A DNA stretch of 64,000 nucleotides from Bactericera cockerelli (taxonomy: Eukaryota; Arthropoda; Insecta; Hemiptera; Triozidae). The position numbers and the translations under genes are program-made. Positions within the stretch are counted from its first letter, which is position 1; every line of letters starts with the position of its first letter. The stretch spans positions 21,096,668 through 21,160,667 of the forward strand of contig CM044960.1 in assembly GCA_024516035.1 (NCBI GenBank). The letters are read 5' to 3'. Of this stretch, positions 1 through 11,931 are shown piece by piece. A model generated the notes under the pieces. It saw nothing but the letters and a program-made list of their open reading frames with translations. It had not been told where the DNA came from and did no database searches.

Positions 1-426
1 TGGGGTTAAATCAAAACTATTTTTCTCCTCTTAAAAAATGACTAAATAAACCTTTGTATTTATTCCAAGACGATAGAAAGTACATCTACACTATCATGAA
101 TTCTTTGTACTATGCATTCATGGTAACTAGTGAAAATTGGATCTCTATGCACCCGACATTTTAACAGAGTGTCGAAAAAACCAAACAGCTTGAAAATGTG
201 CTGTATTTTGTATATTAGTGAGATGTTAAAAAAATAAAAGCTCTGATTAAGTCTCACAGGGGAACCAACAATAACACCAGGTGTTGATCCGTAGTGATGA
301 CTGCGGTAAGTTTTTTCTTTAATCTAGCATACAGCTCATTGAAGGAAATACTCGTTTGAACCAAAGTGTCAATCTGAAAGAGAAGGATATCTCACAGGGT
401 ATCTATTCCGGGGTCTGTCAGTGTCT
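1..426. other. Non-coding flank, no gene recognised
   Basis: AT-rich sequence with no supported exon. A splice-donor-like site at 965 on the minus strand means gene Y could continue through this stretch and out of the window, but no acceptor or conserved exon is visible here. Confidence 0.4.
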
Positions 427-916
427 GTCCCGGTAGCTCAGTGGTAAAGGCGGCACTCTGTGAATCCAGAGATTTCATAGTTCGCGGGTTCGAAACCCAG
501 CCGGGACAAGATAAGTTATCCTCCCATTTGGGATTTTTACCAGATAATAATACGTCTTGGGCTTACTGCTGGAATAATGGGACTTAACACTTTGTACGCC
601 ACGTCGCTCAACATGAGCGACAGCGAATTCCCGCTGGGGCCACGTCTCTCATTTTGAGAGACACTAGACCTCACTTTGAAGCATTGTCTCTCAGTATGGG
701 CCACAAAGTATGGGCCACAGAGGTAACAAAGTGTCTCTGAATATGAGTGATGTGGCCCCCCATGAAAAACAAACTTGCTGGGGGCCACGTCGCACATATC
801 GAGAGACAATCCTTTGTATCGTGGCCTCAGGGGAAAGTTACGATTTTGGGCTTGGCGTACAAAGTGTTAATAGTACTAATCGGGCAGTATAAATAAGGCG
901 ATATTATTATTATTAT
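427..916 (+). repeat. tRNA-derived SINE, family A copy 1 (interrupted)
   Basis: The 427-507 head folds like a tRNA: a perfect 7-bp acceptor-type stem (GTCCCGG with CCGGGAC), an A box around TAGCTCAGTGGT and a B box GGGTTCGAAAC. It is followed by a family-specific body and an (ATT)n tail. The body recurs at 28296-28446 (minus) and 42868-43040 (plus), so this is a dispersed SINE and not a single tRNA gene. The body is split by a TTAA-flanked element at 588-866, which the other copies lack. Confidence 0.8.
588..866. mobile_element. piggyBac-like MITE with TTAA target duplication
   Basis: A 279-bp non-autonomous element bounded by perfect 14-bp inverted repeats (CACTTTGTACGCCA at 588-601, complement at 853-866) and flanked by TTAA at 584-587 and 867-870. 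Comparison with the uninterrupted SINE copy at 28.3 kb shows continuous SINE sequence on both sides. TTAA duplication is the signature of the piggyBac superfamily; no transposase is encoded. The interior holds several 19-nt hairpins of the type GTCTCTCA-NNN-TGAGAGAC. Confidence 0.75.
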
Positions 917-926
917 TCTAGTTGTA

Positions 927-3900
927 TTAAAACATTAGTTCCTTTTGCGATAGTGTTGTGCTCACCCGGTAATCCTCATCAAACACAGGATAGACAATGT
1001 CGTCTGATCGTCTCTTGATGGGAGCTGGAGGCAGAACTTTACTGTCAGCTATTTCTACATTATCACTGGCAGAAGAGTCCATGTCGCCCTCTTGAACAGC
1101 GTAGTCGCTGGGTCGCTTGTCTTTCCCGAAGAGAGCGTCCAGGATTTTGTTCAGCGTCTCTCCATCAAGCTTCTCATCGGCGGTGTTGCGGGTTTCTCTG
1201 TTTTGTTCCTTTCCCTGAAACAGATAGTGAATAATAATATATTTCAAGTTTTCTAGTCCGAGATGTTAAATCTGTTTCCGTGTTATCAAGTTGTACCCTG
1301 AACTAATCTTGATTCGCTACCAGATGCTGCCCCAATGAAATTATGATTTAATTCTTACAAGAATGAAAAATGGTATCAAGTACATATGAAATGTCCTTTA
1401 TCTATAAATTTTCATTGTTTGTATATTTGGAACCCAAACTATGTGCACTATGTATTGAACATATTTTATTAGAGAAATGGGTGTTGAATGAATTAACTTT
1501 GTTTTGTAGTTCCAGTACTATAGAACACAATTTATGAGGACGGAAAATAGTTTTAACAAATTCTACTGCAGTGCATGATTTTGTTCAAAATGGAGTCAAA
1601 AGAATAGTAAGTTTCAGAAAGTTAAAGCTCTCAAATAAAGGTTCACAATGTTACCTGCTCCGTCTGTTGGTAGAAGGCATTCAGAGCAGATAGAGCGTTT
1701 CCGTTGATAGCATCAGAGTTGCTCATCTTGTTATCTGCTCGTTCTTGGGACGACTTGGAGTTCTTCTGGTAGAGGAAGTCGAATGGAGAGCTTTCGGTGG
1801 GCAGTTTTTTCTCACTAGGGTCAAAGAGTGGAGTTGGGGCGAAGCTGTTCAAGTTGTTCCTGAAAAAATGATGTTGAAATGAGAAGGGTTTCTTTACATA
1901 GTAAATTGTATTATAATTTCCATACACCTGCAATTACACTCTCATTTAACCTGCAATCACTCTCTCATTTCGTTAATTTAACCGTGTAATCTGATTTCAT
2001 AGCTTTCTGACTAATTTAATAATTATGAACTTTAGCAAAACAGGCATCGAAACACCAAGCTTCAATGAGTTTACCTTATGTCGCTTTCGAAATTATTTGT
2101 GGAGCCAATCTTAACGAATGAAGAAGGAGATGAACCCTGGGTGCCATAGCTACTAGGCCCTTGGTAGGAGAGAGACTGGCTCTGTTGGTAGGAGGCAGTT
2201 GGTGTGGGGGCGTTGTAGTTTGACTGGCTTGGGGTGATGTAGTTAGTCTGGCTGGGAGTGTTGTAGTTTGTCTGGCTAGGAGTGTTGTAGTTTGTCTGGC
2301 TGGGAGTGTTGTAGTTTGACTGGCTGGGAGTGTTGTAGTTTGACTGGCTGGGAGTGTTGTAATTTGACTGGCTGGGTAGATCAAAATTGTTCAAATTGAG
2401 ATGGCCTGTGTTCCCTGCAGTGTTGATGTTGATTCCGGACGCTTGCTTGAGCAGAGCTTGTTGGGCGAATTGGTATTTGGATTTCTGGTCCTTGGGCACT
2501 TGGATGGGTTTCAGAATGAGGAGGCCAGCGTGCAGCTGATCACTTGTGACTGAAACACAAGAGGCACACTTTTGTAAGAAAGCTACATATTTGGTGGAAA
2601 CCTTTTCAAATTATTATCATTTAGTATTAACTAACCTTGCACAGCCAAGACAAATAATTATTGATATTTTCCGAATGGACTTTGCAGTAGTTATCGGATA
2701 GTTGTCAGATTTTTTGACGTTGCACTTAAATGACCTTTTATTAGTTGCCATTCTAGGTCCAAATTTACTATATGAGGTGAAACATATTTATTTTGTACCA
2801 TGACGAGAAATGACAGAAATAAAGTCAGAAAGGTAGTTAAAGTACATTAAAAGCTGAATATTTTTTCCATATTTACTAGCAAGAAATAATTTAACAATTT
2901 AATTTATTAAAAAAAAGGTTAAACGACTGTAGAACCTTCAAATAATAGCTGCTATAGGACATTAATACTTGGCATCTAGATGGAAGGTTAAGCATAATAC
3001 CCCCGGAAGAACAGGTTCCCTGATGGGTCGACACTTGGTCGGTCATGTGCTCGTGTGGGTTTCAGTAGAAGACTCAAAATGATTTAGCGTTATCTATCAA
3101 CTCAAGATGTTATGAAATCATTCTCGAGCTCAATAATTTCACTTTCTTCCATGCGGGATTAGTTCCTCTGCTGATTTGTTCCTCCAAACAAATGAATTAA
3201 TGTCAAGCGAGTAGCAGGAAACTAACTTGTTAAAAGCAAATTTTGTACTACGAGTACCAATACCTTCATGGTATCCGCTGAGATTTGGTTCCTTGAGCTC
3301 CGGACGTCATAGGACAACTGATTCAGCCTGGTAGATGGTAGGTCTGATTTTTTTTTTCTTTTTTTTTTTCTTTTTTACCAACCCAAGAATCAGTTTGAAT
3401 AAGTGAAAGGTTGGGTACAGTGAGGATGGGTGGGTACATAAAAATTGTACGTGAAATAAATTGTAGCATTCTTCAGTCATTAGTCATTATGCATAGTTAT
3501 GCGCGTATGCAGGCAATGATGGTAAAAGTGTGCATTCAATCGTAATTGTACATTCAGGGCAACAAGAAATTATGTGGAAAAAATATAATGCGTTTGGTGA
3601 TACTTACCAATGGTGCTGACTATTTTTCTCTTTTTTGAGCCCTGTTTCAATCTTGCACATTTATGTCCTTCAACTGATAAATTGAACATCATGTGTTTTT
3701 TATAATACTTTTATTACAAATGTTTGCCCCTTTTAGGGATCAAACAAGGACGTCCTAGATATTCAGGAAGAAGATATATTATGTCTAATGTATTTGAACA
3801 TAATACTATATTTAAATATTCGCTAAATTAGCTGCCTCTATGTAGGCAGACACAACGAGGACCCTGGGACTATACCCTACACCCTAGACCTCAGACCCTG

Positions 3901-4436
3901 GTACCTACAGCTTGATTAAGACAATAAAATTCTTGGGACTCCGTTGTGGCCGCTTACATTTAATGATTATTTTACGTGGATTATTTTAGATTATTTTACG
4001 TGGTACTGAGTTACTGACTCTACCCCAGGATTCAGGGTACGGAGGCCTCCGTTGTGTTCGCGCACTAACTTACTGGCATTCTGAGACTTTCCCTGAGCCA
4101 GGGTGCTGGGGTGCGATGCGGCGCGGGTGACTTTGTTTCCGTAGCCGCTGCCATATTCATACTCAGGCGCGGAGGAGGGGGGGTAAGGGTAGCCAGCGGC
4201 GCCCCCGCTAGGCGCGGAGTAAGAGGGGGAGGGTGCAGAGTAGGAGGGAGAGGGGTAGTGGTGGCCGCCGGAGTGGTGGTGGTGGTAGATCTCGCTGGCG
4301 TGACCCGAGGAGTGACTGGCCTGAGCAGAGGCGTAGGCCGAGGAACCAAAACCTGAAAAGGTGGCGGGGCCCAAGCGGACAGTGTAGGGATGCGGTTGTG
4401 GAGAGCAGGCTTGCGTCAGTAACAATAGTGAAAGCC
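927..4436 (-). CDS. Gene Y: secreted low-complexity protein, multi-exon
   Basis: Unrecognised insect-type secreted protein. Exons seen on the minus strand: 4436-4007, 3327-3264, 2549-2075, 1859-1655 and 1214-927 (or 1214-966). The first starts inside a hydrophobic signal sequence (GLSLLLLTQACS), so an exon carrying the start codon lies upstream and was not found. The protein then runs through a Ser/Ala/His/Tyr/Pro-rich part (HHHHSGGHH, repeated PSYSAPS), a short exon, an exon with about eight NYNTPSQS-type repeats, a Lys/Ser-rich exon and an acidic C-terminus with an IKRRSDD site. Phases agree between exons 1-2, 3-4 and 4-5. The 3264 to 2549 join is off by one base, so a small exon is missing or there is an indel. 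A strong donor at 965 (CGG|GTGAGC) suggests the gene may continue left of the window; otherwise it stops at 927. Composition resembles cuticle or eggshell proteins, which is only a guess at function. Confidence 0.6.
2217..2376 (-). repeat. Coding 24-bp tandem repeat in gene Y
   Basis: Imperfect tandem copies of a 24-nt unit encode an eight-residue NYNTPSQ(S/T) repeat. Unit boundaries stay in frame, and most differences swap Ser for Thr or are silent, consistent with a translated, length-variable array. Confidence 0.85.
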
Positions 4437-6029
4437 CTTGAGTATAATAATGACAGTAATAAGTCCGAGAACTTTGAAAAAAAAACTAGATGAAATAAAG
4501 TCTAGAACTTTTATAAAGCAACTTATTGATCTTTGATTAACCTAAGTTCTAGGACTTATTTAAAAAATCGTAAGGATCCATAAAATCATTTGAATTATTG
4601 ATTGAAGCATTCCACATTTTCAATCAAGTGAAAAATATTATATAATTTATGTATAAGTGTTCTTTGTGCCTTCAAGGTTCTAGCACGAGATGAGAGCTAG
4701 TGTATTATGTCTCTCTTCAGAAAACTACAAAGCAGTGAAAAGTGAAACATTGTGGTGTGAAAAATCACTCTGGAAATAAAAATTGTATAAAGTGATGGAG
4801 AAAAATGTGGTATACACAAAAAAATGGTTGAGTATCGATTTGTAATGAAGGCTCTGCCCTATTTCTGAAGAAAGCATATAAATCCCATAAGACCACAAGA
4901 TTTTGACAATATAAATCTGACTAAAATAGCAACAAAATATTGCAAAGTATTTTTAACCACATAATCATAAAACTGAACAAGTGACAAGTTTCCTCATAAA
5001 ATTCAAAATTCAATATCCTAGGGTCTCATGAGGTTCAATGAAAAAAAACGAAATCAATGTAGCATGCAAGTCGTCAATATTGAAATTTTAATTTTATAAA
5101 TAATTCGATTTTGTTTGCCAAGTAGAAATGTCAAACACATGTTAAACAATTAATATGGGAATGATATGTCTGGTATACACAATTATCTAAACTTCCTTGG
5201 ACTAAAATTGGTAAGATATTGCTTATTTCTTGTAGGAAGTGCACAATCTACTCATCTACTAAGATTTCATCTACTCATTGTAAAACCAGACTAACCAACT
5301 AACTACAACTACAGAAGAATGGAGGTGTGAGGTTCTACGGATTATTTTACTTATGTATTAAATAATTACGTTTTGTTATTTATTAATAAGTTGGTACAAA
5401 CTACGCTCTGTGAATACAAAATGGATAATAAATTACCAATTCAATTTAAAATCTGATACATAATGGTATTTTTTTGAACATTTTCGCACATTAATGATTG
5501 CATTACCAACAAATAATATTTATTTCAATTTCATCAGTCCAAGTAAGTTTCGTCAATTGTATAGTCAGAGCTTCTGAGGACCTGTCGAATTTGCAAATTT
5601 GCAAGTGTTAACTTAATTAATTGTGACAAAATATGCTCAAAAGTATTTATAAAGATGAAGTTCAAAGTAAGTAAAGTACAAGCTCAAGGAGTAGGAAGTT
5701 ATGTTGTTACTCATGCAAAAAACATTCCAGTTTTATAAGTATATTTATTGATTGATCCGTGATTTCCACGCCAAAACCATATTATTTATATTTACAAGTT
5801 TTACGAACATAAATATCTTTAAGGTACCTTTAGGGTTAGTATCATGAGTTTAATGATGTTTGGTATGTATAGGGGCCTGGGTAACTGTCGTACTGTAGTC
5901 GTTCTAATTAACTCATAGAAATAAAAGGTACGTATCTGGATAGATCTCAATAGTCAAACTATTTTATTAAGTTAGGTACAGTTTCATAAATGTATCTACC
6001 TACTAGTTGGATGTCAGCAATGGATTCGT
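4437..6029. other. Intergenic sequence between genes X and Y
   Basis: AT-rich with no supported exon. It should contain the promoter and start exon of gene Y unless these lie further upstream. I could not identify either with confidence. Confidence 0.4.
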
Positions 6030-8982
6030 TTAGTCACCTTTGTCTTTGTCAGTTTTAACTTTTCGTCCCATGGTCTCGTCATTAAAGTCTAGCGGTAGCT
6101 CGTAGAGTTTCATCAACTCTGGCATGTCGTCTCCTTTCTTTTTGAACAGTCCTCCTTGCTCTATTATTATCTTTCCTTGTTGTACTAGAAAAAGGGTGAT
6201 TGAGAATTAGTGGTTAACGTGAGCAAATGCAGTTAATAAAGCAAAAAGCAAACCATAACGAAGTGGACAGAAACTCCGTAGAGTATCAAGTTGGTGAAGT
6301 TGAGTCAGTGATTATGGCAAACTCCATTCCTTGTGGTCTGTAAGGATGGTTACTTACTTGAAAGCGGGATATCATCAAACTCGTTAAAGTCCAGAGAGCT
6401 CTGGTCAGAAGAAGCTGTTAAAAATAAGTCAGTTGGAAGTTAGTAACCTGGGTAGAAATTAAGAAAGATATTGGTCTGGAAAATTCAGTTAAAATTAATA
6501 AATTATGAAATGATCTGTTTTCATAACGTGCAGACAGTTACAAAAATATTGATACTAAATTTTAATAAATTGATTAGTAATTTTAATTGTTCTTGAAAAC
6601 TAGACCATTTCGGATGCAATTATGGTTAGATCAGGTTAGATTAGCACGCATTCAGCACATCTGTTACCTTAGTACAACTTTGCAAGCAAGGATCTTGAGA
6701 GTTCCGCATTAGAAAATAAGTTTACCACTCACAGTTTTACAATCATGTAAGTGAATAAACAATTTTCATTAACCCCAAGATTCCCCAGGGTGCATGATTT
6801 TGTAACATGTTGCATGAGTTACTAAAATTATATGGTTATTATGGTAATCTTGAGGAAAACATTCAATATTTCAGGCAACATGAACAAAATAATAAGCTTA
6901 GTGTTTTTATTAGTGAAAGCAATCTCTCTGCGATGGGTTAAGGTTTGAAGAGAAAAGCAAGAAATAAGTCAAAGGAAATTTAGATAAAGTATACAAACTT
7001 GTCGGTGGGGAATAAACGATTGGGCTATGGTGATGTACTACGGGGGGATGAACTGGAGTCAACAATGCCTTGGCAGCAAAATCGCGTCCGAAATCAGAAA
7101 TCTGGTCGCCCTTCTTGACCAGAAGCTTTCCTTTCCACGTGATCAAATGACCACCGATTTTCAAAACCTGACCTTTAAGAGCCACAACACCTCCAGTGAT
7201 GGCTTTCACAGCTTGCAACAGAGAAGCGATGATGTGTTTCTTGAAGTCCCAGGCTTTGTGAGCTTTGCCTTCGTCATGGTGCTCAAAGTGCTGGAAATAT
7301 TTAAAGACCAATCAATATTTATTTTCAAAATATAGGAAAATAGGACAGAACTATAAGTTATACTGAGGTAAACAATAAATTAATGTTATCATTTCCAACA
7401 TAGATATCCAGTGAAATTTGCTCTACTCCGATAACAACCTAAGTCATTATAGTAATTCATTATAGTCTGTCGGAAATTTTCAAACAGTAACCACTAACAG
7501 CTCCATATTACGAGTAGATGAGACCACTGGAGCTTGTGGTAAGTGGTACAGATGGTAATAAGTGATTGTAAATTACCAGGATTATATTGGAAAAAACAAT
7601 ATATTATATTATCATATTAACCTACAGAACTGATGGTTAAAACTAGCCATCTTGCCCATCAAAGGGTATTAATTGACTGTGTTTTGTAGTATGATCCTTC
7701 AATGATTTTGTTGTTCGCTAATTCAGATTTAATATAACGTTAGGCACACTTTTATGTTTCTCCAGTTGGACTGGAGACCCTAGCATGTTCGCGTAACCTA
7801 TCAGATCGCTTACTTTCAGTTGACTTTATTCTCGTTCAGAACTAATCCTAGGTACCTAGTTCGGAATTTCAGAACTATATTCCTTGCTCGTTCATGTATT
7901 GTGTGAATGGAACTGCTAGGGAACTAAATGATCTAATCGTTCACTGAGTTTATTTCAATAGTTCAATCGTTCAGCAGAATGACTTAGTTCATTCGAGTCA
8001 GTCGTTCAGTCTTCATACATCACTACTGGAGACGTGTTCAACTTACTGGCAGTCCATACTCATGATGCTCCGTGCCGTACAGGTGATGCTCATCATGGTG
8101 TTCGTCATGGTGCCCACTGGAGCTGTGGGAGGAACTGCCCGAGCTGGAGCCAGACAGGTGACCTGGAATTCACAACATAGATAATGTTGTTTTGAGTCTT
8201 GCACCGCTTTACCAAGAATATTTCAACAGACGAAGTTATGACACGTAGAAAAATAGGCATACTAAAAAGAGGTACTAAAGAGGTAGATTGGTTCAAACAA
8301 ATTTCCAAGGAAAAAGGGACACAGAGGACTGTAGAAAAACTGTGGCCTTTGAATAGTTGGTTTTCTTATTTGAGCAGTGGACTATTTCGACTATGATGGG
8401 GCTAGTATGGTTCCGCTCAATTACATTTGACTGATAGAGGTGTACTGGTGTTTTGAGTCTTGTACCGCTTTACCAAGAATATTTCAACAGAAGAAGGTAT
8501 GACACGTAGAAAAATAGGCATACCAAAGAGGTAGATAGATTGGTTCAAACAAATTTCGTCTTTATAAATTTATATTCTTTTCATATTGGAAGTTCCTCCG
8601 ATATGGTTTTCAAAAAGAGCGAATTGGAAAATAGTAGATATATTATATGATAGTACATAAACACACAATATATATATTCGCATCTGTAATTGTTTGTCTA
8701 GCCCTAAAAAGCTGGCAAGTGTTGATGTTGTATATCTATAAAAAGAAAAGCCCTTCAGCCTCAGCTGATATCCTCACCTATGAAATGCAGCTTCTTGTTG
8801 AGCAACCCAGTGATCCCTGATCTCCTTATTCTGTTGGAGTCATCGGTGCCAGCATTAGAGAGATCCACATCATCCAGCAGTGTGTTCTGAGTAGGAGATG
8901 CCACGCCAGCAGACTGCGCATTCTGAGCCAAGGACTGAACCGCGAGCAAAGTGACCAGGGCACAAGAGAGAGGAAGGAACAG
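6030..8982 (-). CDS. Gene X: secreted protein with LKG/KKGD repeat domain
   Basis: Five consecutive exons fit with matching phases: 8982-8778, 8162-8047, 7290-6999, 6414-6358 and 6184-6030, giving about 274 residues before TAA at 6032-6030. The first exon opens in the middle of a signal peptide (LFLPLSCALVTLLAVQSLA), so the start codon is in an upstream exon. Then come a possible dibasic site (RIRRSG), a His/Asp/Glu/Ser-rich stretch (GHHDEHHDEHH), and a central amphipathic region with a recurring small-hydrophobic/Gly-Lys pattern (VALKGQVLKIGG, WKGKLLVKKGD). The tail is acidic then basic, with another GLFKKKGD-type motif. The donor at 6998 (GTTTGT) is the weakest. I recognise no characterised family. 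Gene Y follows on the same strand 1.6 kb downstream, so the two may be related by tandem arrangement or expression. Confidence 0.7.
8187..8562. repeat. Direct duplication, about 115-bp copies
   Basis: The segments at 8187-8305 and 8450-8562 share most bases, both running from TTTTGAGTCTTG to GGTTCAAACAAATTTC. They lie in an intron of gene X and contain no supported coding sequence. Confidence 0.7.
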
Positions 8983-11931
8983 CTGAAAAAGATAAACACA
9001 AGACAGAAGACATTAATGGAGTTATCAAAGTGTAAGTTGACCGCAAGGTTAAGGTGAAGACTAGCATACCACTAATTCAGAAGTATTAGATTATCTCTGC
9101 GAAAACATTTAATAAGCCTTTGTACTTTGAACATCACATCGAGATAGGAAATCTTACCAACTTGCCACTCTAGTAGTAGAAATGCATACTATCGGAAAAG
9201 TCTCCCGAGAGGCTGTTATCTGTAGATCAAGAGACAGTTTATAGTGTTTACCTCAACCGTGGACTTTTCTAATGTTTACTTATGCAGGCTAAGAGATGAA
9301 CCGACAAAGATATAATGAATGTATCTGAACATAAAAGTGTAAACAGAGATGTAATATAATATGGCTGTATTGTATTGATGTTTTAATTACAATGCTATTA
9401 CATAAATGATACACATAATAGTACAATAGTAAACACACAGCTACAGGACAGGCTATACGAGTTGTTTACCATCTCAGGACAGCGTTACACCTAGGGCTAG
9501 GTCATTCACATTCACAGGATGGACAATGCATTGGATTTATTCTCAAGTTCATCTAGTACATCCATTACAACATTATCTTCCAGGAGCAGGTTACATCATT
9601 CAATCTAGGTTAGGATACCAAATATCTGATCCACAATAGTGTTGACCATAACATTGACCTAGAAATCCAAACTCGATACTTGATACACGCGGTGTTCTAC
9701 TAGGAAGAGTAAAAATGTATTTCCCGTCGTGATGTAACGATTGTGGTTAAAAACTTAAAACTTCGAGAGCAAAAAACTCCCATAATCTCCAAATAGTCAG
9801 GTAGGTACCTATTTTCAGAAGTCAGAATTCTTTTAAAGATTTATACTGTAGCTATACGGTCACTTCTTAGCAATCCGTCACACGACTTTAATCGCCAAAC
9901 AACATTAACTACTAAATAATAAGTGATATTTTATCGAGCAGTTTAATCTGAAATAACTATCCGAACGGCATCGGCATTCGAACAGATAATTAAAACTTTA
10001 AATTGGGTGTTCTTCTCAAAGCCAACTAGGCTGGTGTTGATTATTAAGTGGCAAAAAAATCAACACATATCTTTTAAGGAGTCCAGAACATTTCTTCTGG
10101 GCGCCTAGAGGATATCCGTGGACAGTGACACGGAAGGTAAGTACGAGTAAGTTAAAGGGTTTCCCAGATGACTCGTAAACTGATAAGTCAATGTTCTTGT
10201 TATGCAACCAATATGTTCTGGATGGTAGGATTCCTAGTATTTAATTTGTTACGAGAAAGTTACAGCAAAATATAAGTACAAATACATCAGGTCTAAATTA
10301 CAAGTATTACTTCCCATGTTAACCTTACCTCCGTACTCCGTAAGCATTCTAGTGTGCTTTATTCGAACTTTTTATTCAGTCTAGGAGAGTCCCTGTCGGG
10401 ATTTGGAAATCTTTTAAACTTGAATACCTATTAACCGCTACAAACTTAACTAGTCCCTTATTTTTTACTATACTTTATACATAGTCGCCATCGTTATATT
10501 TCAGTGGTTGTCTGATGTGTTCCAGTTGTATATGAATAGAATAAATAACAATTCTTCAATGTTACACCTCGTCAGCTAAAACACGAAGACATGACCAATA
10601 GCAGGATGTCTTGTACACTAGAGTAGTTAACTTAAGATCACGATGCAGTATAAACAAAAGTCCAACTTCTCTTATAGAGGTGCTTGTTTCATGGCTTTGA
10701 AATGGTTTCACGTTTCAAAGCACTAGATCTCAAATAAATTGGAACAAAGTCAAGAACAAGGTGCATCAGATACTTGCATTTTAAATGTATACGTAATTCT
10801 AGTCCTTATTTAAACAAGACTGTATCCATGGTCTTTATTCCCTGTCGCACTTCTACGAGTACTTAGATATATTATAGAAACTGGAGCAACTTTTATCGTC
10901 TACTTATTGAGGGACATTACACCTTTAGTCGCACCAGTCCAGTCTCTCAACTGGAGGTCAAGGGTTTGACTCTCTCCTGGATAAATATTTCGGGGAAAAA
11001 TATGTGTATCCGAATCGGCTGTCTTTAACTAATATCTTGTTTTTTTTTCCATTTAGTATTGATTGGATTTGTGACCATACCAGCTGGAAGTCTTTGTGTA
11101 CAACCCAAATAAAGAAAACCATTCATCATCGTATACCTACTACTACGAGTACATGTCTAGTTACCTGCATCTTCTGCGGTTATATTTGTCTTCAAACCAA
11201 GTAACAAGACAGCAGTAATAAGACTTACGTATATGTAGATATGAAGAGTTTAAAACCACAATTAATAGAATGTAGATCTTTCAACAAAAGAGATGAATCC
11301 AGAATGCTCAACAGAAATCGTTTTCTTTTTCTATGTGTGTCTATAAGAAAAAGAGGTACCCAACTTACTTACTAATGCTCAATCAGCACAATGTCAGAAG
11401 ATGGTAATCTAGCAAATCCATAAATAGGTAATTTATCTAATAGGAATAACGAAGCTTCAAATTCCACTGAGTTATTTAATCAGCGAATAGATTTGCCTAC
11501 AGAATTGGCTGTCTTCGACGTAAAAGAAAGTGATATTGAATTTAACGGTCTGAATTATTAGGATGAGTCTTCAGAACCTTGTAAAATTCGTGGACGGACG
11601 GTAAATCACTCTTCACGATCTTTTAGAATTTTTATATTCGTTTTTAATTTAGTGTGATGTAACCGGATAGTTGCTAGTCGGAAGAGCTTATAGTGACGAA
11701 CTACAGGTATCTGCACTAAGGTACATATATACTACATAGTTGTGCATAGGTAGCTGGATATATCTATTAATAGTGTACCTAATAGGATTATTCAAATGTC
11801 AAACCTGTACCTTTTATTACTAGATTTAATAGGGGATGACTCGTGCAGAAAAGGAAATTTAACGGAAGTAGCAACCTAATAATAAGAAGAGATACTAGAG
11901 ACAATTTACAAATAGTACTTATGTATAATAT
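8983..11931. other. Probable intron/intergenic DNA upstream of gene X exon
   Basis: No coding exon is supported on either strand. Around 10935-10985 there is a degenerate tRNA-like B box (AAGGGTTTGACTCTC), probably a decayed SINE. Otherwise unremarkable AT-rich DNA. Confidence 0.4.

Noticed and set aside
427..507. Functional tRNA gene
   Set aside because: The anticodon loop does not fold properly, a long insert separates anticodon and T arms, and the head is attached to a dispersed SINE body.
4065..4493. Open frames on the plus strand opposite gene Y exon 1
   Set aside because: Arg/Gly-rich shadows of the His/Ser/Pro-rich coding strand.
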